A stretch of 54,980 nt of DNA, from positions 1-54,980 of the forward strand of contig UQHR01000011.1 of assembly GCA_900540905.1 (NCBI GenBank), in the 5' to 3' direction. This DNA comes from an uncultured Collinsella sp. (GTDB taxonomy: Bacteria; Actinomycetota; Coriobacteriia; Coriobacteriales; Coriobacteriaceae). A program made the translations under genes and the position numbers. The notes beneath the pieces were generated by a model. It worked only from the letters and a program-made list of their open reading frames with translations, made no database searches and was not told the DNA's origin. This document shows positions 33,692-44,850 of this stretch, in pieces. Numbering within the stretch: the first letter of the stretch is position 1; each line of letters starts with the position of its first letter.

Positions 33692-35146
33692 GTGACAGAA
33701 ACGTTTGATATCGCGATTGTCGGCGCGGGCATCACCGGATGCGCCATCGCGCGGCAGCTCGCGCGATTTGACCTTTCCATTTGCGTGGTCGAGGCGGCTA
33801 ACGATATTGCGCTGGGCGCGTCGAAGGCCAACGGCGGCCTGGTGCACGCCGGCTACGATCCGGCGCCGGGAACCGTAAAGGCACAGGTCAACGCCCGTGG
33901 CTGCGAGTTGTACGGTACATGGGCACAGGAACTGGGCTTTCTGTTCTGCCGCACTGGGTCGATGGTATTGGGCTTTAACGACGAGGACCGCGCGCATCTG
34001 GAGAAGCTGCGGTGCAACGGCCATGTCAACGGTGTGCCCGAGCTGTCGATCGTCGGACCCGACCGCATCCACGAACTGGAGCCGCGCGCCAGTGCCGATG
34101 CAACGTGCGCGTTGTGGTGCCCCTCCACTGGCTTTGTCGACCCGTTTGAGGTTGCCATCGCCGCGATGGAGAACGCCGTGGCCAACGGGGTGACGTTCAT
34201 GCGGTCCGCGCCGGTGGAAGCGATTGAAGTCGCGGGCTCGGGCGACGACGCGCGCTTTACGCTGGTGACGCCCGCCGGCGATGTGCGCTGCCGTTACCTG
34301 ATCAACGCCGCGGGCAACGGTGCCGCAGACATCTCGCATATGGCGGGCGCCGAGGAGTTCCAGATGGTCTGGCGCCAGGGCAACATCGTAGTGCTGGACA
34401 AGGAGTCGCGTGCGCTCATGCCGCTCTACCCCGTTCCCACGCCAATTTCCAAGGGCGTCATCGTGACGGGGACCGTTCATGGCAACACCGTGATTACCGC
34501 GACGGCCGCCGTGCGCGAGCCAGGCGATACACAGACCTACGTTACCGATGTCAACGCGCTGCTGAGCGGCGCGCGCAAGCTGGTGCCCGATCTGGACACG
34601 CGTCGCGTGGTACGCGCGTTTGCCGGCGGGCGTCCGGTCATTCAGGTAACGAACGACTTCTTTATTGGAGAGTCGGCCGTCGTACCGGGGCTGTTCCAGG
34701 CGGCAGGCATTCAGTCGCCGGGCGTGGCGAGCGCGCCAGCCATCGCCGAGCGCATGGAGCAGGTGTTACGCAATGCCGGCGTAGCCCTGCGCGAACGGGA
34801 CGATTGGGACCCGATTCGCCATGCGCCGGACGACTTTGACCGCGCCCCGCTTGCGCGCAAGGAAGAGCTCATTGAATCCGACCCCGCGTGGGGGCAGATC
34901 GTCTGCCGCTGCGAGACGGTGCCCGAGGCCGAGATCGTGGCCGCGATCAGACGCCGCCCGGGCGCGGTTTCGGTCGAGGGCGTCAAGCGCCGCTGTCGTG
35001 CCGGCATGGGTCGGTGCCAGAGCGGCTTTTGCCAGAGCCGCGTGGTAGCGATCCTGGCGCACGAGCTGGGCTGCGACCCCAGCGAGGTGCTGTTGGAGGA
35101 TGCCGGTTCTTGGCTGGTCGAGGGACCGCTGAAGGGGGTGCGCTAG
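33692..35146 (+). CDS. FAD-dependent oxidoreductase, anaerobic glycerol-3-phosphate dehydrogenase subunit A-like, with BFD domain
   Basis: 484 residues from a GTG at 33692 (GGGAGG five bases upstream). N-terminal FAD motif VGAGITGCAIARQLA (about 9-23), a DAO-type fold to about residue 370, then a C-terminal BFD-type 2Fe-2S domain with CRCETVPEAEI, KRRCRAGMGRCQSGFC (about 402-450). This is the arrangement of GlpA-type dehydrogenases. It would oxidise glycerol 3-phosphate, or a related hydroxy acid, and pass electrons to the next protein. First of three genes with one-base to four-base gaps; the order GlpA-like, GlpB-like, DUF1667 is common in anaerobes. Confidence 0.88.
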   Translation: MTETFDIAIVGAGITGCAIARQLARFDLSICVVEAANDIALGASKANGGLVHAGYDPAPGTVKAQVNARGCELYGTWAQELGFLFCRTGSMVLGFNDEDRAHLEKLRCNGHVNGVPELSIVGPDRIHELEPRASADATCALWCPSTGFVDPFEVAIAAMENAVANGVTFMRSAPVEAIEVAGSGDDARFTLVTPAGDVRCRYLINAAGNGAADISHMAGAEEFQMVWRQGNIVVLDKESRALMPLYPVPTPISKGVIVTGTVHGNTVITATAAVREPGDTQTYVTDVNALLSGARKLVPDLDTRRVVRAFAGGRPVIQVTNDFFIGESAVVPGLFQAAGIQSPGVASAPAIAERMEQVLRNAGVALRERDDWDPIRHAPDDFDRAPLARKEELIESDPAWGQIVCRCETVPEAEIVAAIRRRPGAVSVEGVKRRCRAGMGRCQSGFCQSRVVAILAHELGCDPSEVLLEDAGSWLVEGPLKGVR

Positions 35147-35147
35147 G

Positions 35148-36542
35148 ATGGCGACGTTTAATATGCGCGACGGACGCGCGGAGGCCGGAGCTACCGAGGC
35201 GGTGCAGACGCAGGCGTTCGACGTGGTTGTTATCGGCGGCGGACCTGCTGGCATGGCGGCTGCGCTCGCCGCGCATAAGGCCGGCGCCCACGTGGCCATC
35301 GTGGAGCGCGAGCAGCATCTGGGCGGTATCCTGCGCCAGTGCATCCACCCCGGTTTTGGCCTTTCGCACTTTAAACAGGAGCTCACCGGTCCCGAGTACG
35401 CGCAGCGCTTTATCGACCAGGTGCGCGAGACCAACATTGCGCTGTACTTGGGCAGCATGGTGCTTGGGATTGATTCGGACGAGGGCGCGAGCGCTTCGGG
35501 CGTGGACGAGGCCGCGGGAGATGCCGCAGTTCATACCGTCACGCTCATGAGCCGCGCCGGCATGTTGCAGCTCACCGGACGCGCGGTCGTCCTTGCCATG
35601 GGTTGCCGCGAACGCACCCGCAGTGAGATCAAGATTCCCGGCAGCCGACCCGCCGGCGTGTTTACGGCCGGCCTGGCGCAGCGATACATCAATATCGAGA
35701 ACCTCAAACCTGGCTCGCGCGCCGTCATTTTGGGCTCGGGCGACATCGGACTCATCATGGCACGCCGCTGCACGCTCGAGGGGATTTCGGTTGAGGGCGT
35801 GTACGAACTCATGCCGTACGCTAACGGCCTGCGCCGCAATGTGAAAAACTGCCTGGACGACTTTGGCATTCCGCTGCATCTGTCTACCACGGTCACGCGC
35901 GTGATCGGGCACGACCGCGTGGAGGCCGTCGAAGCGAGCCAGGTCGACGAGCACCTTGCGCCCATTCCGAGAACCGGGCGCATTGTTCCGTGCGACACGC
36001 TGCTGCTTTCGGTGGGTCTGATTCCCGAGAACGAGCTTTCGGTTGCCGCGGGCGTGGAGCTGGACCCACGTACGCGCGGAGCCGTGGTGGACCAGAGCCT
36101 GCAAACGGGCGTGCCGGGCATATTTGCCTGTGGCAACGTGCTGCACGTACACGACCTAGCAGACAATGTGACGACCGAGTCCGAACGCGCCGGTGCGGCT
36201 GCGGCGGCATGGGCGTTGAGTAGCGGCACGGGCGCTGGGACGGACGCCGTGAGCGCGAGCTGCGAGCTCGCGGTCTCCCCCGCCGGCATTGCCGGCTACG
36301 CACTGCCGGGACGCATCACGGCCGCGGCGCTCACCAAGGTCAACTTCCGCGTGCGCCGGCCAGTCGATGCCGCCCGAGTGCGCCTCCTGGTTAACGGCGA
36401 AGAATTATTTGCCGGCAAAGTCCGTCCGTTTAAGCCAAGCGTCATGAAGAGTTTCCCGCTGCCGGCGAAGGTGATTCAGCAGGCGCTCGATCTGGGCGCA
36501 AGTGAAATCGTCCTGTCCGTCGATCCCGTAGAGGAGGCATAA
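35148..36542 (+). CDS. FAD/NAD(P)-binding oxidoreductase, partner subunit of the GlpA-like protein
   Basis: 464 residues. Dinucleotide-binding motifs VVVIGGGPAGMAAALAAHKAGA (about 25-46) and AVILGSGDIGLIMARRC (about 193-209), the latter for NAD(P), and the usual GIFACGNVLHVHDL near the end of the FAD domain. The conserved GGILRQCIHPGFGL segment marks the group that partners GlpA-like proteins in clostridia and Coriobacteriia. It probably links G3P oxidation to NAD(P) or another carrier. Starts two bases after the previous stop. A C-terminal extension of about 120 residues is present. Confidence 0.85.
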   Translation: MATFNMRDGRAEAGATEAVQTQAFDVVVIGGGPAGMAAALAAHKAGAHVAIVEREQHLGGILRQCIHPGFGLSHFKQELTGPEYAQRFIDQVRETNIALYLGSMVLGIDSDEGASASGVDEAAGDAAVHTVTLMSRAGMLQLTGRAVVLAMGCRERTRSEIKIPGSRPAGVFTAGLAQRYINIENLKPGSRAVILGSGDIGLIMARRCTLEGISVEGVYELMPYANGLRRNVKNCLDDFGIPLHLSTTVTRVIGHDRVEAVEASQVDEHLAPIPRTGRIVPCDTLLLSVGLIPENELSVAAGVELDPRTRGAVVDQSLQTGVPGIFACGNVLHVHDLADNVTTESERAGAAAAAWALSSGTGAGTDAVSASCELAVSPAGIAGYALPGRITAAALTKVNFRVRRPVDAARVRLLVNGEELFAGKVRPFKPSVMKSFPLPAKVIQQALDLGASEIVLSVDPVEEA

Positions 36543-36546
36543 GGCC

Positions 36547-36945
36547 ATGAGTGACAACGCGACTGAGACACTGCGGTTCAACTGCACCACCTGCCCGTCC
36601 GAATGCCTCCTGGCCGTGGAAGTCGAGCGCGACGCCGATGGCCACGTGGCGGAGGTGCGCCGCGTGACCGGCAACAGCTGCCCACGCGGCGATAAGTTCG
36701 CGCATCAGGAGCTCACCTGCCCCATGCGAGTACTCACCACCACCGTAGCCGTCTCCGGCGGCGACGAAGTTCTGCTCCCCGTACGCACAGCCGAGGCCAT
36801 CCCGCTCGAACTCCACGCCCAAGCCATGGCTCTCATCCGTGGCTTAGTCGTCAACGCCCCCATCCACATGGGCGACATAATCCTCCCCAACCTCCTAGAC
36901 ACCAACATCAACCTAGTCGCCAGCATGGACATCGACCAAGCCTAA
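36547..36945 (+). CDS. DUF1667 protein, small cysteine-rich subunit
   Basis: 132 residues. Two cysteine pairs near the N terminus (NCTTCPSEC at about 11-19 and NSCPRGDKFAHQEL at about 41-54) are typical of DUF1667, and the rest follows the family pattern PMRVLTTTV and VVNAPIHMGDIILPNLLDT. It always accompanies the two flavoproteins before it and probably carries an iron-sulfur centre or metal in the complex. RBS GGAGGCATAAGGCC overlaps the previous gene end. Confidence 0.88.
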   Translation: MSDNATETLRFNCTTCPSECLLAVEVERDADGHVAEVRRVTGNSCPRGDKFAHQELTCPMRVLTTTVAVSGGDEVLLPVRTAEAIPLELHAQAMALIRGLVVNAPIHMGDIILPNLLDTNINLVASMDIDQA

Positions 36946-37006
36946 CCAGTCATTTTAGGACGGGGCTCTTTCAGCTACCCCACCATCACCCCCCATCCCC
37001 TCCTGG

Positions 37007-37071
37007 GTTGCGGTGAAATAGTTCCTGTTTTCCGCCAAAATCCCGGCATCCAGGAACTATTCCACCGCAAC
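37007..37071. repeat. Inverted-repeat element, TTGCGGTGAAATA family
   Basis: Arms GTTGCGGTGAAATAGTTCCT and AGGAACTATTCCACCGCAAC with one mismatch, loop of about 23 bases. Its outer arms match the elements at 37336 and 51075 while the inner arms differ. Confidence 0.75.
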
Positions 37072-37335
37072 TTTCTTATGGATCAGATTTTAGGCTGCTG
37101 CCAGATTAATGCCATTTCAAAACTACCCCGGTTTACGGGGCTAAATCGATAACCACCAACCATACCGACCATTTTCGATTTTCGCCAAGCCATCTACCTG
37201 CGGTTTTATTTTCGCCATTTCAGCCATAGTCGGACAAACCCAATCCAGCGCCGTAATCCGACATAGTTTTGAAAACCTGCTAATACGGCACAAGGCTTTT
37301 TGACTACTTTCGCTGCTACGTCCATCCCCCCCACC

Positions 37336-37406
37336 TGAGTTGCGGTGAAATACGGACTGTTTACCGGCCTGGAGTCGCTCAACAGTCCGTATTTCACCGC
37401 AACTCA
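37336..37406. repeat. Inverted-repeat element, TTGCGGTGAAATA family, perfect 26-bp arms
   Basis: Arms TGAGTTGCGGTGAAATACGG / ACTGTT and the exact complement, around a 19-base loop. Same arms as 51075-51145 with a different loop. Confidence 0.85.
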
Positions 37407-37456
37407 TGAGGGTACGTATGGGATACCATGGTGGCACCCTAGCGAAAGGATGTTTC

Positions 37457-38545
37457 ATGGCACATATCGATGACCAGCGTGTGGCGCGCGTGCTCGATGT
37501 GCTCGAGGCTCAGCACCCCGGCTCACAGCTGCTCGTAAACGACCCGCGGTCGATCTATTACCTGACCGGTTTTTATGCCGATATGTTCGAGCGTTTTTGC
37601 GGCGTGCTGCTCGCGCGCGATGCAGAGCCGGTGATCCTGGTCAACGCACTGCATCAGCTACCCGAGTACGACAATGCCCGTGTGGCCTACCACACCGATA
37701 CCGATATCGTGGCCGACGCCATCGCGCGCGAAGTCGATCCGACCAAGCCACTCGGCATCGATACCGTCATGCGCTCCGGCTTTTTGATGCCCCTCATGGA
37801 GCGTCATGCCGCAAGCGAGTTCTTCCTGGGCGACTTTGCCGTCACCGCCGCGCGCACCTACAAAGACGCTACCGAGCAAGAACTCATGCGCGTGTCCTCG
37901 GCCGCCAACGACGCCGTGATGGACGACGCGATCAAACTCGTTCACGAGGGCGTGACGGAGCGTGAGGTCGCGGACCAGATGCTCGGCCTGTATCGCAAGC
38001 ACGGCTGCGAAGGATTTAGCTTCCCGCCCATCGTGAGTTTTGGCGCCAATGCCGGTGATCCGCACCACGAGCCTGATGATACGGTGCTCAAGCGCGGCGA
38101 CGTGGTGCTGTTAGACATCGGCGGACGCCGTCGCAACTACTGCTCGGACATGACGCGCACGTTCTTTTGGGGCGAGCAGGACGAGGAGACCGCGCGCATC
38201 TACGACATCGTCCGCCGCGCCAACGAGGCGGCCGAGGCGCTCATCGCGCCAGGCGTGCGCATGTGCGACCTGGACCGCGCCGCGCGCGACGTGATTGAGG
38301 ACGCAGGATACGGCAAGTACTTCACGCATCGCCTGGGCCACTCAATCGGCCTGCAAGATCACGAGCCGGGCGACGTCTCGCTCGTTAACGAGCAGGTTAT
38401 TGAGCCGGGCATGACCTTCTCCATCGAGCCCGGCATCTACCTCCCCGGCCGCACCGGCGTCCGCATCGAGGACCTGGCCCTCGTGACCGAGACCGGCGTC
38501 GAGATCCTCAACGCCTACCCCCACGACCCAGTCCGCCTAGACTAG
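37457..38545 (+). CDS. Xaa-Pro aminopeptidase family metallopeptidase (M24B)
   Basis: 362 residues from ATG 37457 (GAAAGGA upstream). N-terminal creatinase-type domain with DPRSIYYLTGFYADMFERFC, then the pita-bread catalytic domain with metal ligands in VLLDIGGRRRNYCSDMTRTF (two Asp), HRLGHSIGLQDHEPG (His), MTFSIEPGIYLPG (Glu) and GVRIEDLALVT (Glu). It cleaves peptides with proline in second position, in the cytoplasm. No operon partner; terminated by the hairpins that follow. Confidence 0.92.
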   Translation: MAHIDDQRVARVLDVLEAQHPGSQLLVNDPRSIYYLTGFYADMFERFCGVLLARDAEPVILVNALHQLPEYDNARVAYHTDTDIVADAIAREVDPTKPLGIDTVMRSGFLMPLMERHAASEFFLGDFAVTAARTYKDATEQELMRVSSAANDAVMDDAIKLVHEGVTEREVADQMLGLYRKHGCEGFSFPPIVSFGANAGDPHHEPDDTVLKRGDVVLLDIGGRRRNYCSDMTRTFFWGEQDEETARIYDIVRRANEAAEALIAPGVRMCDLDRAARDVIEDAGYGKYFTHRLGHSIGLQDHEPGDVSLVNEQVIEPGMTFSIEPGIYLPGRTGVRIEDLALVTETGVEILNAYPHDPVRLD

Positions 38546-38548
38546 CCA

Positions 38549-38579
38549 ATGTGACAAAGGGACAGTCCCTTTGTCACAT
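38549..38579. repeat. Perfect 31-bp palindrome
   Basis: ATGTGACAAAGGGAC, one central base, GTCCCTTTGTCACAT, four bases after the peptidase stop. No U-tract. May be a cruciform, binding site or repeat. Confidence 0.75.
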
Positions 38580-38592
38580 CCCGCTAACGCCG

Positions 38593-38754
38593 CGCCACGA
38601 AAACGGCCTATCTACTACGTTTAACCCGCATGGGTCCACCATGCGGGTCTTTTTTGAAAATCGGCAAGCCGTCTACCTGCGGTTTTAATTTCCTGATTTT
38701 CCGTGTGGTCGAGGGTAGTCGGTAAAACGTAGTAGATAGGCCCATTTCGTGGCG
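38593..38754. repeat. Long inverted repeat enclosing a terminator
   Basis: Thirty-base arms: CGCCACGAAAACGGCCTATC then TACTACGTTT at 38593-38622, and its complement with two changes at 38725-38754. The interior holds a terminator and the ACCTGCGGTTTT motif. Confidence 0.75.
38624..38656 (+). terminator. Terminator of the M24 peptidase gene
   Basis: ACCCGCATGG, loop TCCA, CCATGCGGGT then CTTTTTTG. Strong rho-independent terminator on the plus strand. Confidence 0.85.
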
Positions 38755-38782
38755 AGCGGGTCAATTCGGGGCACAGGATGGG

Positions 38783-40126
38783 TTAGCGCAGCAGGCCGGC
38801 TACTTCGCCGGCTAGGGTAATGGTACCGGCGGCCACGAAGGGCTCACCCGCGGCATCGAAGGCAGCGAGGGCCTCGGATACGCTGGGATATACGCCCGCA
38901 AGTTTGTCAGCATCCACCAGCGCGGCGAGTTCCTCTGCCGGCAGGGCGCGGTCGGAATCGGTCTGGGTCACGACTACGCGCGGGAAGGCCGGGATCAGCA
39001 CGTCGACGATGCCCGCCACGTCCTTGTCGGCCAGCGCGGCACACAGCAGCGTGGGACGATTATCCACGCACGGATCGATCTCATCCAGGGCGCTCACAAA
39101 GTTCTCGCAGCTCTGAGGGTTATGGCAGGCGTCAATCAGCTTGAGTGGATCGGTACCCAGCACATCAAAACGACCCGGCGTGGGACAGCCCATAAGCGAG
39201 GCATCGAGCGCGTCGTGATTGAGCTCGCGACCCAGATACCCCTCGCACAGCATAATCGCGCACGCGGCATTCTGCGGCTGATAGGCCGGCTTGACCATGC
39301 TCGACGTATAGATCGCACGCGGCGTGGTGCAGCTAAACTCAACCGTGTCGCCCACGTGTTCCGGCAACTTGGTCGTAGCGTGACTTACCACGAGTGGCAC
39401 AACGCCGCACTCACGGCAACGGGCATCCATCACACGCTGAACGCTCGCTTCGTGCGTTCCCTCGCCCAAAACAACCAAGCGCGCGGGCTTAATAACCGCA
39501 GCCTTCTCCCCCGCAATGGCCTCGAGCGTGTCGCCCAAAATGCGTGTATGGTCGAGTCCGATACCCGTAATGGCAACGGCGACGGGATCGGTCGCACTCG
39601 TAGCGTCCCAACGTCCACCCATGCCGACCTCGAGCACGGCCACGTCCACGCAAGCCTCGGCAAACATGGTCAGTCCAGCCACGGACAAAAGATCGAAGGG
39701 CGTAATAGCACGGAGCTCCTCGCCTGCCGCCTCACGACGCGCGTTGAGACGACGACCCGCCTCATACGCCGCGGAGACGCCATGGGCAAAGACCTCGTCA
39801 GAGACGACCTTGCCGTCAATCTCCATGCGCTCGGGATAGCGCACCAGATGAGGCGACGTAAAGAGCGCCGTCTTAACGCCCTCACCACGCAAAATGGCAG
39901 CCGAGAACCGCGTCGTCGAGGTCTTTCCATTGGTTCCGGCGATCTGGACGCAATCATAGAACTCGTCAGGACGACCAAGCTCATCGAGCATCTCGACGAC
40001 GGTCTCGAGCAACGGCGTGGAATAACGCGCAATTTTGCCCGTATCGGCCGCAAGCGCAACAGCCTCATCAAAAGAAAGTTCCGGAACCTCAAACGGCACC
40101 GAATACAACCCAGAACGCTTAGCCAT
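38783..40126 (-). CDS. folC: Folylpolyglutamate synthase / dihydrofolate synthase
   Basis: 447 residues from ATG 40126 (GAGGGGGC upstream). Mur-ligase fold: P-loop VQIAGTNGKTSTTRFSAAIL (about 60-79), SPHLVRYPERMEIDGK, VAVLEVGMGGRWDATS and GLDHTRILGDTLEAIAGEKAAVIKP, then DACHNPQSC, and the C-terminal glutamate domain. It joins glutamate to dihydropteroate and to folates in the cytoplasm. Located after valS as in many Gram-positives. A terminator-like hairpin lies just before its start. Confidence 0.92.
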   Translation of the reverse strand: MAKRSGLYSVPFEVPELSFDEAVALAADTGKIARYSTPLLETVVEMLDELGRPDEFYDCVQIAGTNGKTSTTRFSAAILRGEGVKTALFTSPHLVRYPERMEIDGKVVSDEVFAHGVSAAYEAGRRLNARREAAGEELRAITPFDLLSVAGLTMFAEACVDVAVLEVGMGGRWDATSATDPVAVAITGIGLDHTRILGDTLEAIAGEKAAVIKPARLVVLGEGTHEASVQRVMDARCRECGVVPLVVSHATTKLPEHVGDTVEFSCTTPRAIYTSSMVKPAYQPQNAACAIMLCEGYLGRELNHDALDASLMGCPTPGRFDVLGTDPLKLIDACHNPQSCENFVSALDEIDPCVDNRPTLLCAALADKDVAGIVDVLIPAFPRVVVTQTDSDRALPAEELAALVDADKLAGVYPSVSEALAAFDAAGEPFVAAGTITLAGEVAGLLR

Positions 40127-40145
40127 AACCAAAGCCCCCTCAACA

Positions 40146-40179
40146 TAAAAAGAGGCCCGTAATCAACAACGAGCCCCTC
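40146..40179 (-). terminator. Terminator-like hairpin upstream of folC
   Basis: Minus strand GAGGGGCTCG, loop, CGGGCCTC then TTTTTATG. It lies only about 20 bases before the folC start, so it could be a terminator for valS or an attenuator of folC. Confidence 0.5.
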
Positions 40180-40283
40180 CCATTCAAAAAATCAGCCAAA
40201 CACCGCTTTGCAGCGAGATCAAGGCCACAACCCAGTGGCCCTACCAGGCAGGCAGCGGACGCCCCCGTAACCGCTATGGGAGC

Positions 40284-40391
40284 GGTTTGGGGCTTTGCTC
40301 GATACAAGTTCCGCACGAGCCGAAGGCCACTTAATGTGGCCTTCGTGCGAGCAGGACTGTCCGCAGTAGCGAGCAATGCCCCAAACCGCGT
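40284..40391. repeat. Nested inverted-repeat element between folC and valS
   Basis: Outer arms GCGGTTTGGGGCTTTGCTCG (40284-40303) and CGAGCAATGCCCCAAACCGC (40372-40391). The inner hairpin 40314-40351 reads CGCACGAGCCGAAGGCCAC, TTAAT, GTGGCCTTCGTGCG. Same family as 43122-43234, opposite orientation. Confidence 0.85.
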
Positions 40392-40404
40392 CCCCCAGTA
40401 ACCC

Positions 40405-43101
<2,697 letters not shown>

Positions 43102-43121
43102 ATATCTCTCCCTATCCCACC

Positions 43122-43234
43122 GGCGTGTCCGCCTGCTTGGTTTTCGCTCGGTCAGGTCCTGGCTCGCACGAAGAGCACATTTAGTGCTCTTCGGCTCGTG
43201 CGGAATCTACGAAAACCAAGCAGGCGGACACGCC
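43122..43234. repeat. Nested inverted-repeat element upstream of valS, perfect 25-bp outer arms
   Basis: Outer arms GGCGTGTCCGCCTGCTTGGT then TTTCG at 43122-43146 and the exact complement at 43210-43234. The inner hairpin CGCACGAAGAGCACATTTAG and TGCTCTTCGGCTCGTGCG pairs. The inner part is the reverse complement of the element at 40314-40351, with paired changes in the stem. Confidence 0.88.
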
Positions 43235-43310
43235 TTAGGTATCGATTACTTCAGTCTGAAGGTACTAACTTGACAATCTCACAGAATAGCACAGGCATAC
43301 CTGCCGAAAA

Positions 43311-43390
43311 GGGACAGGTTTATTTTGGTAGGTTTTATCAGGGGAAACGACATTTGCCCATATAAAAACCGACCAAGATAAACCTGTCCC
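43311..43390. repeat. Inverted repeat with GGGACAGGTTTAT ends
   Basis: Arms GGGACAGGTTTATTTTGGTA then GGTTTTAT at 43311-43338 and the near complement at 43362-43390 with a few differences. Probably a miniature repeat element; lies between valS and clpX. Confidence 0.7.
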
Positions 43391-43397
43391 TAAAAGG

Positions 43398-43427
43398 CAG
43401 GCCCCGCGGTGGTTGCCGCGGGGCCTG
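43398..43427 (-). terminator. Terminator of the clpP-clpX transcript
   Basis: CAGGCCCCGCGG, loop TGGTTG, CCGCGGGGCCTG; on the minus strand CCTTTTAG follows. Thirteen bases after the clpX stop. Confidence 0.8.
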
Positions 43428-43439
43428 AATTCAAGCTAT

Positions 43440-44849
43440 TTACCCGTAGATGCGTTGGGGCTGTTCTTCGCCCTTTACGGAGGCTTCGGTCACGATGACC
43501 TTGGTGACACCCTCCTCGCTGGGGAGGTCGAACATCGTCTGCTGCAGCACGTCCTCGCAGATGGAGCGCAGGCCGCGGGCGCCAGTCTTGCGGGCAAGCG
43601 CCATACGGGCGATCTCGTGCAGAGCGGCGTCCTCAAACTCAAGCTCAACGTTCTCGAGCTGGAACATCTTGCGGTACTGACGCACCACGGCGTTCTTGGG
43701 CTCGGTCAGGATCGACACCAGGTCGTCCTCGTCGAGCGCCTGCGTCTGGGTGACGACGGGCGTACGTCCCACAAACTCGGGGATCATGCCAAAGGCGTTG
43801 AGGTCCTGCGGGAGCACCTGGCGCAGCAGATCGTTCTCGTCGACCGAGGTGGGGCCGGCGATCTCGGAGTTAAAGCCCACGCCCTTGTTGCCCACGCGAT
43901 CGGCGATGATCTTGTCCAGACCCACAAAGGCACCGCCGCAGATAAACAGAATGTTGGTCGTGTCGATCTGCAGCAGCTCCTGCTGGGGATGCTTGCGGCC
44001 GCCGGTGGGCGGAACGCTTGCCACCGTGCCCTCAAGAATCTTAAGCAGCGCCTGCTGAACGCCCTCGCCCGAAACATCGCGGGTGATGGAGAGGTTCTCG
44101 GCCTTGCGGGCGATCTTGTCAATCTCGTCCACGTAGATAATGCCAACCTGCGCGCGCTCAATATCGCCATCGGCGGCATTGATGAGCTTGAGCAGGATGT
44201 TCTCCACGTCCTCGCCCACGTAGCCGGCCTCGGTGAGCGCGGTAGCATCGGCAATGGCAAACGGCACCTCGAGGATGCGCGCGAGCGTCTGGGCGAGCAG
44301 CGTCTTACCGGTACCGGTGGGACCGAGCAGCAAAATGTTGGACTTGGCGAGCTCTACCTCGTCCATATCATCGTCGAGCTGCGAATCCAAGCCGTCGTCA
44401 AAGGCCGAAAGCGCAGCGCCACCCTCGATCACGCGGCGGTAATGGTTGTACACGGCAACCGACATGGCACGCTTGGCGTCCTCCTGGCCCATGACATAGG
44501 CCGAAAGCTCGTCATAGATCTCGTGCGGCGTCGGCACATGCGTGATGACCTGGCGGGCGTCGTCCTCGAGCTCAAAGCCCTCAGCCTCGGGATCCATGGC
44601 AGGCTGGGACGCAGCCTGGCCGTGATCGTTGAGGAAGCCCGGCAGCTTGCCGTTGCGGGCAGCGTCCATAAAGTCCGAAGCCAGCGACTCCTCCAGGATC
44701 TCGGAGCAGGCGGCAACGCACTCGTCGCAGATAAAGATGTTGGTCGGACCCTTTACAAGGCGACGAACCTGCCCCTGCTCTTTTCCGCAGAAGGAGCAGC
44801 GGATGGGGTTGCCGTTCTCGTCGAAGCCGTCCTGCATGTTACCGGCCAT
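43440..44849 (-). CDS. clpX: ATP-dependent Clp protease ATP-binding subunit ClpX
   Basis: 469 residues from ATG 44849 (MAGNMQDGFDENG), two bases after the clpP stop in TAGGATG. N-terminal zinc-binding domain CSFCGKEQ ... CDECVAAC, Walker A GPTGTGKT, Walker B IIYVDEIDKI, the pore loop and sensor regions (GYVGEDVENI, GGRKHPQQEL, PEFVGRTPVV). It is about 45 residues longer than E. coli ClpX because of an acidic insert (about 55-100, ARNGKLPGFLNDHG to ELEDDARQ) between zinc domain and AAA+ core. It unfolds substrates and feeds them to ClpP. The longer in-frame start at 44888 overlaps clpP and is not family-like. Confidence 0.96.
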   Translation of the reverse strand: MAGNMQDGFDENGNPIRCSFCGKEQGQVRRLVKGPTNIFICDECVAACSEILEESLASDFMDAARNGKLPGFLNDHGQAASQPAMDPEAEGFELEDDARQVITHVPTPHEIYDELSAYVMGQEDAKRAMSVAVYNHYRRVIEGGAALSAFDDGLDSQLDDDMDEVELAKSNILLLGPTGTGKTLLAQTLARILEVPFAIADATALTEAGYVGEDVENILLKLINAADGDIERAQVGIIYVDEIDKIARKAENLSITRDVSGEGVQQALLKILEGTVASVPPTGGRKHPQQELLQIDTTNILFICGGAFVGLDKIIADRVGNKGVGFNSEIAGPTSVDENDLLRQVLPQDLNAFGMIPEFVGRTPVVTQTQALDEDDLVSILTEPKNAVVRQYRKMFQLENVELEFEDAALHEIARMALARKTGARGLRSICEDVLQQTMFDLPSEEGVTKVIVTEASVKGEEQPQRIYG

Positions 44850-44850
44850 C

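Larger units (their letters stand above)
36946..37456. other. Intergenic region with two hairpin repeat elements
   Basis: No gene seen. It contains two inverted-repeat elements (37007-37071 and 37336-37406) and between them AT-rich sequence with the CTACCTGCGGTTTT motif near 37195, also present at 38675. The ribosome site for the peptidase gene is at about 37443. Confidence 0.6.

Noticed and set aside
43102..43260. T-box riboswitch upstream of valS
   Set aside because: No TGGNACCGCG-type T-box sequence or specifier arrangement; the structure is a repeat element also found downstream of valS.
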